This document shows positions 33,999 to 42,948 of a stretch of 64,000 nt of DNA, piece after piece. Source of the stretch: Halobaculum limi (GTDB lineage Archaea; Halobacteriota; Halobacteria; Halobacteriales; Haloferacaceae); contig NZ_CP120468.1 of the NCBI RefSeq assembly GCF_029490015.1, positions 1 to 64,000 of the forward strand. Reading direction: 5' to 3'. Made by a program: the position numbers and the translations under genes. Each line of letters starts with the position of its first letter. Positions within the stretch are counted from its first letter, which is position 1. The notes below the pieces were generated by a model that searched no databases, was not told the DNA's origin, and was given only the letters and a program-made list of their open reading frames with translations.

Positions 33999-35363
33999 AT
34001 GGCAGTCTTAGATGATCTCTCTGGATTCGAGTTCGAGGACCTGATCGAGGACGTGTTCCGGAATCTCGGCTACGAAAACGTTCACCAAGCGTCGAAGACC
34101 GCTGACGAGGGGCGAGACGTCTTGATGGAGGAGGTCGTTGACGGAACGCGCCGCGGCGTCGTCGTCGAGTGCAAGCACACCGATTCCGTCGGGCGGCCGG
34201 TCGTTCAGAAGCTGCACTCAGCGGTTGCAACGTACGACTTCGCCGGTTCAAAGCGCGGGATCGTCATCACGACCGGGCGGTTCACCAAACCTGCACGGGA
34301 GTACGTTGAGCGACTGCGAGCAAACGGTGATCCCCATCCTATCGAACTGATCGATGGGACCGAGCTCCGTGAGATCGCCGACGAAATTGGGCTTGACCTC
34401 TACAACGGTCGCATCGAGATCCTGTGCGATGAGACGCTCCGCCCGTATGATCCGGCCGCGTCGGTCGCAGCACCGGTCGAGGAAGCGTTCAGAGACATCG
34501 ACAACCTCGACACAGAGACACTCCCCACGCCCCACTCACAGGTCTCGTTCCGGCCAGTAGTGACCATCACCGCCGATACGAACGCCATCTTCGAGACGTC
34601 CGTCGGCGTGATTCACCAGATCAACGACCGGACGCAGTTCGTTGCGCACGCCGACCGCGGGCACCCGTCGGTCGCTGAGGAGTCGGTCACGACGCTCGTC
34701 GCACAGAATCTCCACACGACCATCGACGTCGATGACGAACGGATCCGGAGCGCCTTCGACGAGGTCGATGAGAATCGGTTCGGGCAGACCCAAACCGAGT
34801 ACAAGGAATGGGCTGTCAATCGCCTCCGTGAGCACCACACGACGACGGTGACCTACACCGGCGACAACAACGTCACGTACAACAAAGAGTGTGAGCCGAA
34901 TCTCTCAGACATCTCGGTGCAGTCGATCGAACCGGTGTACCTCCCAGAGGTCCGCCACACGACACACCTGAAGGAGTACACCTACCCGTACGAGTACTAC
35001 GCCGCAGGGCCCTCGCGAGTCACGACCGACGACCAGATCCACGGTTGCGTCCATTGCGACACTACTGGCCGAGACGAGTCATACACGTACTGCGCCAACT
35101 GTGGAGCGATTGCTTGCGGGAGTCACATCAGGACAGAGCGACTCGAACAAGAGCCCGTCTGCACAGGCTGTGCAGTCACCGGTCGATTCGCGCTGAAGAC
35201 GAAGTACTTCTACGACGACGAGAACCTCGCGGCATTCCGCGAGGAGTACAACGAGATGGCAGTCCACCAGAAGGCGATGGAGAACACGTGGCTCGTTGGT
35301 GGCGGAGCCGTCGCGACTCTGCTCACGGTCGTTGCGATGCTGTTCGTAGTCGGCCTGTTCTAA
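33999..35363 (+). CDS. Mrr-like restriction endonuclease with zinc ribbon and C-terminal membrane anchor
   Basis: A 454-residue protein. The N-terminal Mrr-type PD-(D/E)xK nuclease domain has D40 in EGRDVL and E57-C-K59 in VVVECKH, followed by RGIVITTGRFTKPAREY, typical of the family. The middle region (about 165-340) is unassigned. Residues about 347-395 contain paired Cys motifs (CVHC, CANCG, CTGC) of zinc ribbons. A single hydrophobic helix lies at 428-452. A membrane-anchored Mrr-like enzyme could attack incoming or modified DNA at the envelope. It is divergent from the antirestriction gene. Confidence 0.82.
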   Translation: MAVLDDLSGFEFEDLIEDVFRNLGYENVHQASKTADEGRDVLMEEVVDGTRRGVVVECKHTDSVGRPVVQKLHSAVATYDFAGSKRGIVITTGRFTKPAREYVERLRANGDPHPIELIDGTELREIADEIGLDLYNGRIEILCDETLRPYDPAASVAAPVEEAFRDIDNLDTETLPTPHSQVSFRPVVTITADTNAIFETSVGVIHQINDRTQFVAHADRGHPSVAEESVTTLVAQNLHTTIDVDDERIRSAFDEVDENRFGQTQTEYKEWAVNRLREHHTTTVTYTGDNNVTYNKECEPNLSDISVQSIEPVYLPEVRHTTHLKEYTYPYEYYAAGPSRVTTDDQIHGCVHCDTTGRDESYTYCANCGAIACGSHIRTERLEQEPVCTGCAVTGRFALKTKYFYDDENLAAFREEYNEMAVHQKAMENTWLVGGGAVATLLTVVAMLFVVGLF

Positions 35364-35366
35364 CGG

Positions 35367-35669
35367 CTACTCGCCGGAATCGTCGTCTGACCCAAGCCGC
35401 CGCGACATCCGGTCAAACCGGCTCTGCGCTGATTCCTTCCGTGCTGTCGTCTCCTCCTCGTCGTACACAGCGTCCACGAGTGAAGCCGACTCCACAGTCA
35501 CAGTGAAGACTGCATCCGCGTGGCGGCCGTCATCCGGCAGCTCAGTGCGGTCGACGACCAACTGTCGGAGGTCGTCAGCTGTCGACACCTCCAGCACTAC
35601 AAGATCATCTTCGAAGCGATCCACCACAGCCGTGTACTCCCCATCGGGAAGCTGGTCTCTGTCGTCCAT
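35367..35669 (-). CDS. DUF3006 family protein
   Basis: A 100-residue acidic protein whose first about 55 residues match the small beta-barrel DUF3006 (DGEYTAVVDRFEDDLVVLEV). DUF3006 genes are regularly found beside ComEC-like MBL hydrolases in bacteria and archaea. Here the ATG overlaps the MBL gene's stop as TAATG. It is likely a partner or regulator of the upstream hydrolase; its biochemical function is unknown. Confidence 0.82.
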   Translation of the reverse strand: MDDRDQLPDGEYTAVVDRFEDDLVVLEVSTADDLRQLVVDRTELPDDGRHADAVFTVTVESASLVDAVYDEEETTARKESAQSRFDRMSRRLGSDDDSGE

Positions 35670-37120
35670 TAGTTGTAATCCTCCTGAATCACAACCGTCC
35701 CGTCTGCAGTGCGAACGGTCACTGTATCGCCACCATTGTTCCAGACTGGTGCAGCTGCACCCCAGTACAGGTCTGTCTCAGTATCAGTCCCACTCCCTGT
35801 GTGTAGCGTGACCTGCCCACCGGGGGCAAGTGTCGTTCCCTCCGGAACAGTGTACACGTGATCCGCGGCGTCGGCAACTGTCCACCCAGAGAGGTCGAGT
35901 TCGCTGTCGCCGGTGTTTTCGAACACGAGGTACTCATCGTTGAGATTCTCGCTCTCCGTGCCTGCGGCGTCCGCGTGAATTTCGACAAGTGCGAGTGCTC
36001 CTGGATCGGAGCCCCCATCAGGGATTGCTGTCTGTGTGGGCGTTGGTGTCGCAGTCGCTGTTTCGGTTCCAGTCGCCGTCTGTTCTTCCACGCCATCTGG
36101 AGTGATCACTGCCCGTTCCTCAACAGGCATCGTACTCCCCGGCTCGACGGGGTCGCCCTCGCGGATGGCAAGCGGGTCGGTCGGCGCCGCCGCCTGTGTC
36201 CGGACGCTCACTGTCGAGCCGTCGCTCACCATCACGACGGATCCGTGCGTGGCGGTCCAGTAGGTTGGAATCGACCGCTCGCCAAAGCGTTCGAGCACCT
36301 CCTCGTGCGGGTGGCCGTACTGCGAGTCGTACGCACTCGAGATGACCGCAACCTCCGGTGACACGAGGTCGAGCAACTCGGCGCTGGAACTGCTGTCGCT
36401 GCCGTGGTGGCCCGCCTTGTAGATGGTCGCATCGAGTGTCTCGCCGTACTCGTCGACGAGGTACGCTTCCTGTTTCTCCTCCGAGTCGCCCGTGTGGAGG
36501 AGGCTCGTCTGTCCGAACGTGAAGTGGAGGACGATCCCGTTCTCGTTTCGGGAGTCAGTATCGAGATACGGGTCCGGCGGTCCGAGGACCCGCGTCTCAA
36601 CGTCCTCGAACGGGAGGGTATCTCCTTCACGGACTTCGAAGAGGTCGACGTTGTACTCCTCGACGGCGTCGAGATACCGCTCGTACGTCTGCGTGCTCGC
36701 GGCGATACCGGGGTCGTATATCGCGCCGATGCCGTCCGCCTCCGTCTCGTAGTACTCGATGACGGCCGCGTTCCCTCCGATGTGGTCGGCGTCGTTGTGC
36801 GTGACGACCAGGTGGTCGATGCGATCGATGCCGTTCTGCTGGAGGTACTCGAGGGTGTACTCCCCATCGTTGCGGAAGTCGCCCGTGTCGATCAGCATCG
36901 TCTCACCCGCCGGCCCGATGATCAGCGTACTCGCGGATTGGCCGACATTAATGAAGTGGATCTGAAGTGACCCATCGGGTGTGGCCGCTGCAGTCGTTGT
37001 CGATGTTTCTGTCGCTGAGACGTCCGGTGCACCTGTGTTGTCAACGCTGCCCGCCATTCCCCCCGTACAGCCCGCAAGGAGCACGACGGCCGCGATGATA
37101 AGTGTCGTGTGCCAGCTCAT
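35669..37120 (-). CDS. Secreted MBL-fold (ComEC-like) lipoprotein with lamin-tail domain
   Basis: A 483-residue protein. The signal peptide ends in lipobox LLAGC, followed by a Thr-rich linker. A metallo-beta-lactamase domain like the ComEC C-terminal hydrolase has LVVTHNDADHIGG, the HSxD/GD segment LLHTGDSE and KAGHHGSDSS. The last about 110 residues form a lamin-tail domain (LVEIHADAAG...YLVFENTGDSELDLSGW). ComEC-type hydrolases are nucleases acting on extracellular DNA, so this lipoprotein may be a surface nuclease or phosphodiesterase. It is coupled to DUF3006. Confidence 0.88.
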   Translation of the reverse strand: MSWHTTLIIAAVVLLAGCTGGMAGSVDNTGAPDVSATETSTTTAAATPDGSLQIHFINVGQSASTLIIGPAGETMLIDTGDFRNDGEYTLEYLQQNGIDRIDHLVVTHNDADHIGGNAAVIEYYETEADGIGAIYDPGIAASTQTYERYLDAVEEYNVDLFEVREGDTLPFEDVETRVLGPPDPYLDTDSRNENGIVLHFTFGQTSLLHTGDSEEKQEAYLVDEYGETLDATIYKAGHHGSDSSSSAELLDLVSPEVAVISSAYDSQYGHPHEEVLERFGERSIPTYWTATHGSVVMVSDGSTVSVRTQAAAPTDPLAIREGDPVEPGSTMPVEERAVITPDGVEEQTATGTETATATPTPTQTAIPDGGSDPGALALVEIHADAAGTESENLNDEYLVFENTGDSELDLSGWTVADAADHVYTVPEGTTLAPGGQVTLHTGSGTDTETDLYWGAAAPVWNNGGDTVTVRTADGTVVIQEDYN

Positions 37121-37204
37121 TGCTCGTCTGTTCAGCGAGCAGAGACATAGGTGTAGCAGCCTGAGACCAAATCCTATGAAAATTCGCAGTCAGTGAGATT
37201 AATC

Positions 37205-37450
37205 CTAACAGTGGTCATCAATCCACTCACAGAACGAGTGAAACTCTTCTGCACCACACTGCTCTGCGATGCTCGCAAGAGTCCCACGGGGAATCTCCCC
37301 GTGAAGAGGGACAGTCGCTTGTCGAACCTCGCCAGTGTCCGGGTTGACGTACTCCAGCGTGAGATGACTCCCAGTTCGTGACTTCGGTTCGTATCCGAAT
37401 TTCATCAGCACCTTCGCGACTTCTCGACCTGTGAACGTCGTCCGACTCAC
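37205..37450 (-). CDS. hicA: HicA family toxin (second cassette)
   Basis: An 81-residue HicA: FTGREVAKVLMKFGYEP, catalytic-His segment TGSHLTLEY, and VPLHGEIPRGTLASIAEQCG. It is similar to, but clearly diverged from, the HicA at 25931-26176. The GTG at 37450 is chosen because it follows the hicB stop by 1 bp and begins the family N-terminus. The frame stays open upstream only because it overlaps hicB. Confidence 0.85.
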   Translation of the reverse strand: MSRTTFTGREVAKVLMKFGYEPKSRTGSHLTLEYVNPDTGEVRQATVPLHGEIPRGTLASIAEQCGAEEFHSFCEWIDDHC

Positions 37451-37451
37451 G

Positions 37452-37712
37452 TTACTCGTCCCACGGGGGACGGCCCGCACTCCCGGCTTCGTCCCCATCG
37501 AGACCCAACTCTGCAGCCAGTTCGTCTTTGTCGACAGACTTGCTCTTCCCGTGGTAAGCATCAAGTGCGTCTGCAAGCATCCGCAGAGCCTCTGCGCGGT
37601 CGTCGCCGAAAGAAGCGACACCCGTCTCGATGTCTTTTGCCGTGACTCGTCCATCCTCCTCATAGACGAACTCAACGCCGCCATTACCGTTGTCACGAGT
37701 CGTGCTGGCCAT
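37452..37712 (-). CDS. hicB: HicB family antitoxin (second cassette)
   Basis: An 86-residue HicB-like antitoxin: VEFVYEEDGRVTAKDIETGVASFGDDRAEALRMLADAL followed by a helical acidic tail. The ATG at 37712 (MASTTRDNG) is preferred; the in-frame ATG at 37805 adds a basic segment unlike the family. It immediately precedes hicA. The C-terminal GLDGDEAG tail is typical of haloarchaeal HicB. Confidence 0.82.
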   Translation of the reverse strand: MASTTRDNGNGGVEFVYEEDGRVTAKDIETGVASFGDDRAEALRMLADALDAYHGKSKSVDKDELAAELGLDGDEAGSAGRPPWDE

Positions 37713-38188
37713 CTCTATGAAAAAGAGTCGGTGTCTATGGATAAGCGTTCGGACGATCTCACGTTGATTGAGGATTTCAACAGAGCCCGATAAAACAAAC
37801 CTCACTGAGGGCTTCGATGCCGTCCCGTTTCCAGCGGGGAGGGGTCGCGAAACCGAGAGAGGATGACATCCAGGTCACGACCCGTCTCGTGCTTTTTGTG
37901 ACACCTACTAAACGTGTTGATATGGCCACAACAAAACCAGCAGATGTTGCTGGATGATAATAGGCCAGCGGCTGTATGTCAGAATCGCTACTCTGGGACC
38001 GCTGGCCTGTTGTCCATCTGGTCGCCTGGCTACTTCGGTAGCTAAGGTGTTCTCAACACCAGACCTTGTTACAATCCCAGTAGACTGGCATTTCGTTGAC
38101 CCACACCAATTTTATGTGAAATCAATAACAACTCAGACGTGGATCATAGCTTACACTGTGTACCCCACCCCGCACAACGAGATCAACT
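37713..38188. other. Gene-free interval with two inverted repeats
   Basis: No supported gene. Two inverted repeats lie close together: CCAGCA/TGCTGG at 37937-37942 and 37948-37953, and a 9-bp GGCCAGCGG/CCGCTGGCC pair at 37963-37971 and 37999-38007. The right end (38109-38150) is AT-rich and probably contains the promoter of the DUF7344-like regulator. Confidence 0.5.
37963..38007. repeat. 9-bp perfect inverted repeat
   Basis: Arms GGCCAGCGG and CCGCTGGCC are separated by 27 bp, 180 bp upstream of a winged-helix gene. It may be an operator, a terminator, or the end of a lost mobile element. Confidence 0.5.
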
Positions 38189-38530
38189 ATGTCACAAACG
38201 CACGAATCAGCGACCCTCGATTCGATGTTCGATGCCCTCTGTCATCCATACCGAAGACGTGTGTTGCTCGAACTCCTCAAGCAGGATCAAGTCAAAACAC
38301 CCGAGTTCATCCACGAGACGGTGGACGCTGTCAGCCTAGAGAGCACAACTCCAGAACGGCTGAAAGTGGATCTCCACCACGTTCACCTACCAAAATTGGC
38401 TTCGAAGGGGTATATTGACTGGACTCCCGAGACGAAGCTCGTTCAACGAGGGCCGAATCTCGACGAGATCACGCCCCTCATCAAGTTGATCGATTCGCAC
38501 GCCGACAAGCTACCTGCGGATTGGCCGTAG
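38189..38530 (+). CDS. DUF7344-type winged-helix protein
   Basis: A 113-residue small transcription regulator. The start DSMFDALCHPYRRRVLLELLKQD is the signature helix of the haloarchaeal DUF7344/ArsR-like winged helix, followed by LKVDLHHVHLPKLASKGYIDW, which forms the recognition helix and wing. Its targets are unknown. ATG at 38189 after an AT-rich upstream region. Confidence 0.85.
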   Translation: MSQTHESATLDSMFDALCHPYRRRVLLELLKQDQVKTPEFIHETVDAVSLESTTPERLKVDLHHVHLPKLASKGYIDWTPETKLVQRGPNLDEITPLIKLIDSHADKLPADWP

Positions 38531-38600
38531 CAGCGTATCGAAGCAACGCGTGCGAACTACTGCACCTCGTTTTATTCGACACGGGTCTGACGTGTGAGTG

Positions 38601-39788
38601 ATGCCCTCCAGACGAGCAGTACTCGCCGGGATCACTGGCGGCGTCGCAAGCAGTCTCGCCGGGTGCGTCGGAACCAGCGCGAACGCAACCCCAGGCACTG
38701 ACGAGAATACGGATTGGCCGATGTTCGCTGGCAACAACTACGGGACAGGGTACGTGCCGACGGCTGCCGCCCCTCGTTCGGACCCGACCGAACGCTTCAG
38801 TGTATCACTCGAAGGAGACCCACTAGGCCAACCGATCGTCGTGGATGGCCGTGTGTTCCAATCGACGTGGTACGGGCTCGAAGCCTTCGACGCCGAGACC
38901 GGCGAATCGCTCTGGACCTTCCGAGATGAAGAACCCGAGGACACCGCTGTCGAGTACCACCCGCCGGCCGTCCACGACGGCGTCGCGTACGTCGGCACGG
39001 AAGCCGGACTCGTCGCACTCGATGCAGCCTCCGGTGCAGAGCGGTGGCGCGTCGAAACAGAAGGCCGAGTGTCTGCACCGCCGATTCCGGGCTTCGACTG
39101 GACGAACCTCTATGTGGGCACCGTCGAGGGAGAGGTCCTCGACGTCTGGATCGACCAGGATTCGTCAGTGTCGCCCGGGACTGTCGAGTGGAGAGACACG
39201 GTGTACGGCGAAATCTCTCAGCTCGTCACGCCGAACGCCGCAGGAGTGATCGCGGGGACGACTGGCGGTGACGTGTACGCGCTGTACAACGGTCGAGGGC
39301 TCTGGAGGGCGAAAGCACCGGGGATGATCACCGCAATGAGCGCCGAAGCGGGGAACAACCTGTACGTCGCGACGTTCGGCGGCGGCGTCCTTCGACTTCG
39401 AACCGCCGCCCACGCCGGCCGCGTCCGGTGGCACGCTGAACACGGTCCGATCGCAGAGGGATCGCTCATTCGGGCTGCTGGGGGCGTGTACGGCGTGGAT
39501 GGCGGCGGCCTCTCCAAGTTGGGCAGTGACGACGGAGCCGAGTTGTGGACCGCTCCGAGGGCCACGCCCAGCGTCCCCGCAGCCGCCGGGGATACGCTAT
39601 TCATCGGTGGAGAAGGTGGTCTCTGTGCGTACCGACTCTCTGGTGGGATCGGCGTTGGGAGCGTCCGTGCGAATCCGCGTCGGTGGACGTACTCACTCGA
39701 GGGTGGCTCTGTCTCAGGCGTGAGTGTCGCCGACGGCGCAGTGTTTGCTGGCGTGAGCGACGATCAGCGGATCGTCGCTGTGGACTGA
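38601..39788 (+). CDS. PQQ-like beta-propeller lipoprotein
   Basis: A 395-residue secreted protein. The N-terminus PSRRAVLAGITGGVASSLAGC is a Tat signal with lipobox. Repeated blades follow, such as GLEAFDAETGESLWTF, GLVALDAASGAERWRVETEG and LYVATFGGGVLRLRTA, characteristic of PQQ-binding-like (YVTN/WD-type) beta-propellers. No catalytic residues are evident, so it is probably structural or binding rather than a dehydrogenase. The ATG at 38601 is chosen over the adjacent in-frame GTG at 38598. Confidence 0.85.
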   Translation: MPSRRAVLAGITGGVASSLAGCVGTSANATPGTDENTDWPMFAGNNYGTGYVPTAAAPRSDPTERFSVSLEGDPLGQPIVVDGRVFQSTWYGLEAFDAETGESLWTFRDEEPEDTAVEYHPPAVHDGVAYVGTEAGLVALDAASGAERWRVETEGRVSAPPIPGFDWTNLYVGTVEGEVLDVWIDQDSSVSPGTVEWRDTVYGEISQLVTPNAAGVIAGTTGGDVYALYNGRGLWRAKAPGMITAMSAEAGNNLYVATFGGGVLRLRTAAHAGRVRWHAEHGPIAEGSLIRAAGGVYGVDGGGLSKLGSDDGAELWTAPRATPSVPAAAGDTLFIGGEGGLCAYRLSGGIGVGSVRANPRRWTYSLEGGSVSGVSVADGAVFAGVSDDQRIVAVD

Positions 39789-39865
39789 CTGACGGTGACC
39801 CGTTGGCGGACAGCTGCCCTGACCAGAGCAACGCCTACACGCAGTGGTGCAGACAACCAAACGAT

Positions 39866-40366
39866 CTACCAGCGGACCTCGTCTCCGACGGTGACCGTTC
39901 CGGATTCGACGATTCGAGCGTCGAGTCCGCCACGGTGGACGAGTGCGTCTGCAGCGTCGGGCTGGTCGGCAAGCGATTCCATATAGCCACAGGGCTCACA
40001 CAGACCTGTCCCCTCGAACACCGCCTCACCGACACGAAATCGTGTGCCGACCAAGTGGTTCAACGCCACCCCACGTGTCGTGATATTGCGACGGTGTGCG
40101 CCGTTTTCCAGATGGACGTCGTACTCCGCTGCAGCGGCAGCCAGTGCTTCAGCCTCGATCAGCGTCACGTCGCTCGGGTCGAGGTCATCCTGCTCGTTGT
40201 AGATCCCCTTGCCGTGGAAATAGCGATCGCCTTTGAGTCCGCGGTCCGCGACGGCTTCGACCGCGTCTCGCGCCGCCGGTTCACCGCCAGTATCGGGTGC
40301 GATGTGGATCGCCTCGACAGCACCAGTACGAGTCCCGCCAACCGCCTCTTCATACGTCTCGCTCAT
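39866..40366 (-). CDS. MOSC-domain protein
   Basis: A 166-residue MOSC protein: GAVEAIHIAPDTGGEP, GLKGDRYFHGKGIY, VTLIEAEALAAAA, RRNITTRGVALNHLVG and the Cys segment GTGLCEPCGYME. MOSC domains carry sulfur or bind the molybdenum cofactor in enzymes such as YiiM. The family position of the Cys fits a sulfur or Moco ligand. The ATG at 40366 (MSETYEEA) is preferred. It converges with the beta-propeller gene. Confidence 0.9.
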   Translation of the reverse strand: MSETYEEAVGGTRTGAVEAIHIAPDTGGEPAARDAVEAVADRGLKGDRYFHGKGIYNEQDDLDPSDVTLIEAEALAAAAAEYDVHLENGAHRRNITTRGVALNHLVGTRFRVGEAVFEGTGLCEPCGYMESLADQPDAADALVHRGGLDARIVESGTVTVGDEVRW

Positions 40367-40830
40367 TGCTCGAACCACTCTCTCGAGCTGCAATAACTAC
40401 CCGGGCACACCGTTCCGGAGGGAGAAACACGCGGTAGTCCCATTCAGTCGATTGTGCCGTGTGGTGATTTCCGCTGTAGTCACAACGACGGGGGGATGCT
40501 CCACCAGCGGAGGAACTCCGGACTACTCTCCGGGCTGCCTTGGTAAACCGTTGAGAGAGGGGTCCGCAGCAGCAGAGGTATGGCAACCCAACCGCAGCTG
40601 CGGCGCTTCTCTCTATCCAGAGGAACTGATTTAGCGATAACGGCCGCGGAAGCGGTGGCCCGGTCAAGCTAGAATCGACGGGCCACGCTCAACAGAGTTC
40701 AGACTACGCACAGACAGGGCTCGCTGGAAACAGCCAGCCGAAGAGCCTGACGACGAGGACGCCGTCATCGCTGAGAACATCCGACACTACACACTCAACA
40801 CTTTTCCAACACTATCTGAATCAATGGAGT
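40367..40830. other. Gene-free interval with a possible gene remnant
   Basis: No intact gene. A plus-strand frame around 40727-40800 reads acidic, protein-like sequence (AEEPDDEDAVIAENIRHYT) without a start and may be the tail of a lost gene. The right end contains the M48 protease promoter. Confidence 0.35.
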
Positions 40831-41838
40831 ATGCCCTCCAGACCGAATGCGCTTATCATCGGAATGATTGTTGCAGTACTGGGATTGGCAGCAGTCACCT
40901 CGGGATTGCTCGCTGGTGTCTGGACCGTGTTTTACGTTGGCCTCTCGTTCGTCAATGTGGGTTCTGCAGCCACCATCGCAGCAGGAGTCACTGGAGTGAC
41001 GCTCCTGACGGTCGGATATCTCGAATACAGACAGATTGGGACAATAGAGCGTATTGCTGACGCCAAGCGTGTAGGTCGGGACACCGAACCAGCGGTGTAC
41101 GACGTGGTGACACGCGTTGCGGCACAGCTCAACGTTCCAGTGCCGACGATAGCCATTTCTGAACGACAAGCCCCGGAAGCGTTGGCTGTCGGATTTCGGC
41201 CAGAGAACATCCACCTTGTGTTGTCACGGGGGACGCTCGACGCTCTCGATGGAACGCTCGAATTGGAAGCGGTGATCGCTCACGAACTTGCCCACGTCAA
41301 GAACCGAGACGCGATGGTGATGACGCTCGTGTCGCTCCCTGTGCTTCTCGCTGGTGGACTCAAATCCCGACTTGCCGAGATGGAAAATCCGGGCTGGATG
41401 GTGGCCATTATTATTCCGCTGTCAGTGATCGCAACGAGCGTCTGGATTATCGGGAAGGCAATTACCGCTCGATTATCCCGTGTTAGAGAACAGGCTGCTG
41501 ACCGCGTCGCAGCCGAGGTGACTGGTTCCCCAGCTGCGGTCGCGAGTGCGCTCAAACAGTTAGACGAGGATATCGCAGAGACGCCGGCGCGTGACCTCCG
41601 TGAAGCGTCGGGTATCTCGTCACTGTCGATTCTCCCACTGGAGCCTGCAGAACTCGAGAAGGTGATGCTCGGCCCAGAAGGGACCAAAGAACCGTCGTAC
41701 TGGTGGCTTGAGCAACGACTTCATCGGGTCGAACGCTGGCTCTTCCGAACCCATCCGCTGACAGAAGATCGCATCGAGCGGCTCTCGACGGCCGAACGCG
41801 AACAAGAACAGCAAGGCGGGCCAACAGTGCAGTCGTGA
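40831..41838 (+). CDS. M48-family (HtpX-like) membrane metalloprotease
   Basis: A 335-residue protease. Two N-terminal helices (about residues 8-70) are followed by a gluzincin domain with HELAH (H151, E152, H155) and a third ligand Glu in REQAADRVA. Two more helices lie between the motifs (about 170-215). This matches HtpX-type zinc proteases that degrade misfolded membrane proteins. The C-terminal HPLTEDRIERL is typical. ATG at 40831. Confidence 0.92.
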   Translation: MPSRPNALIIGMIVAVLGLAAVTSGLLAGVWTVFYVGLSFVNVGSAATIAAGVTGVTLLTVGYLEYRQIGTIERIADAKRVGRDTEPAVYDVVTRVAAQLNVPVPTIAISERQAPEALAVGFRPENIHLVLSRGTLDALDGTLELEAVIAHELAHVKNRDAMVMTLVSLPVLLAGGLKSRLAEMENPGWMVAIIIPLSVIATSVWIIGKAITARLSRVREQAADRVAAEVTGSPAAVASALKQLDEDIAETPARDLREASGISSLSILPLEPAELEKVMLGPEGTKEPSYWWLEQRLHRVERWLFRTHPLTEDRIERLSTAEREQEQQGGPTVQS

Positions 41839-42028
41839 GTACTACCGCCTGACACAGTCTATCGACCTCTGTTGGAGGCCTCATACACAGACAGTGGGGG
41901 CGTGCTGAATACTGGGCGTGAGTCGGTCAGAGCCATCGGCACCGTTTGCTCGCCACAGGTGTAAACATCCCTGCTGCAAGTGGGAGAACGCAGTCCGTAT
42001 TTATGCCTCGCGAGAAACGACACACACG

Positions 42029-42328
42029 ATGCCCTCCATTCTCGACCAAACTGTGTTCAGCGAGCCCTCCGGTCGTCCCCTTGGACTGGTCTATCTCTGT
42101 GGAGCACTCCTGTTATCGGGGTCGTATGGATACTACGTCGTCGTGAGAGATTTCACGCCGGACAGTTTCGTACTAATTCTGAGTGCCGGAATGGCCCTAT
42201 CCGGAATTGCAGAGTCCCTGCCGAAACCTCGCCGACGGGCAGCTGGTGTCCTGCGACTCACGGCGATATCCGTACTGGTGTGTCTTCTCGTGACCATCTT
42301 CTTCGCGCCCGAACTCCTGACTGAGTAA
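42029..42328 (+). CDS. Small membrane protein, paralogue of 43427-43726
   Basis: A 99-residue protein with three hydrophobic helices (about residues 18-38, 46-62 and 75-95) and a conserved cytoplasmic-looking SGIAESLPKPRRR loop. It is about two-thirds identical to the protein encoded in opposite orientation at 43427-43726. The ATG at 42029 gives the same N-terminus (MPSI-DQT-FSEPSGR) as the paralogue. Function unknown. Confidence 0.75.
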   Translation: MPSILDQTVFSEPSGRPLGLVYLCGALLLSGSYGYYVVVRDFTPDSFVLILSAGMALSGIAESLPKPRRRAAGVLRLTAISVLVCLLVTIFFAPELLTE

Positions 42329-42354
42329 GAGAGCCGGTCAGATTGCGTTCACTG

Positions 42355-42948
42355 CTATTGGGTGGCGATGAGGACGCCGGCTGACTCGGAGATGACCTCG
42401 ACATCGGTGAGCGTGAAACCCGCATCCACAAGGAGATTAGCGATGGTTCCCATCGGTGGCAGCGTCTCGTACTCGCTCGGAGACTGCACTGGCCCGAAAC
42501 GCATCTTGTCGGCCACCGCGACGCACCGCGGATTCAGCGACGCGAGCCCGTCAATGGCGGCGCGGAGTTCGCCCTCGCCTCCCTCGTCGTAGGCCATATA
42601 CAGCGCGTAGCTGGCAACGACGACATCGACCGGCTCCTCGACGTTGGGTTCACGGAACGACCCGTGGTCGAACGAGACGTTCTCGATGCCGCGCTGCTCA
42701 GCCTTCTCTCGGGCGTACTGGAGCCACTCGTCGTAGATGTCCCGTCCGACCACGTGGTCACACTTCGGCGCGAGTCCGAGCGCGACAATACCCGTGCCCG
42801 TCCCGATATCGACCACGGTATCGCTAGGCTTGATTGGCGCGTCCGTGACCAGATATGACAGACACCGCTGATACACCTCGTCTGCCTCGCTATCCGCGTC
42901 GTAGTCCATCGGAGTGTAACCGTGAGACTCGCGTTCGGTATCGGTCAT
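42355..42948 (-). CDS. SAM-dependent methyltransferase
   Basis: A 197-residue class I methyltransferase. Motif I VVDIGTGTGIVALGLAPKCDHVVGRDIYDEW, then VSFDHGSFREP and VDVVVASYALYMAYDEGGEGEL. The substrate is unknown. The ATG at 42948 (MTDTERESHG) is preferred over 43005. It lies between the two inverted copies of the small membrane protein gene. Confidence 0.85.
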   Translation of the reverse strand: MTDTERESHGYTPMDYDADSEADEVYQRCLSYLVTDAPIKPSDTVVDIGTGTGIVALGLAPKCDHVVGRDIYDEWLQYAREKAEQRGIENVSFDHGSFREPNVEEPVDVVVASYALYMAYDEGGEGELRAAIDGLASLNPRCVAVADKMRFGPVQSPSEYETLPPMGTIANLLVDAGFTLTDVEVISESAGVLIATQ

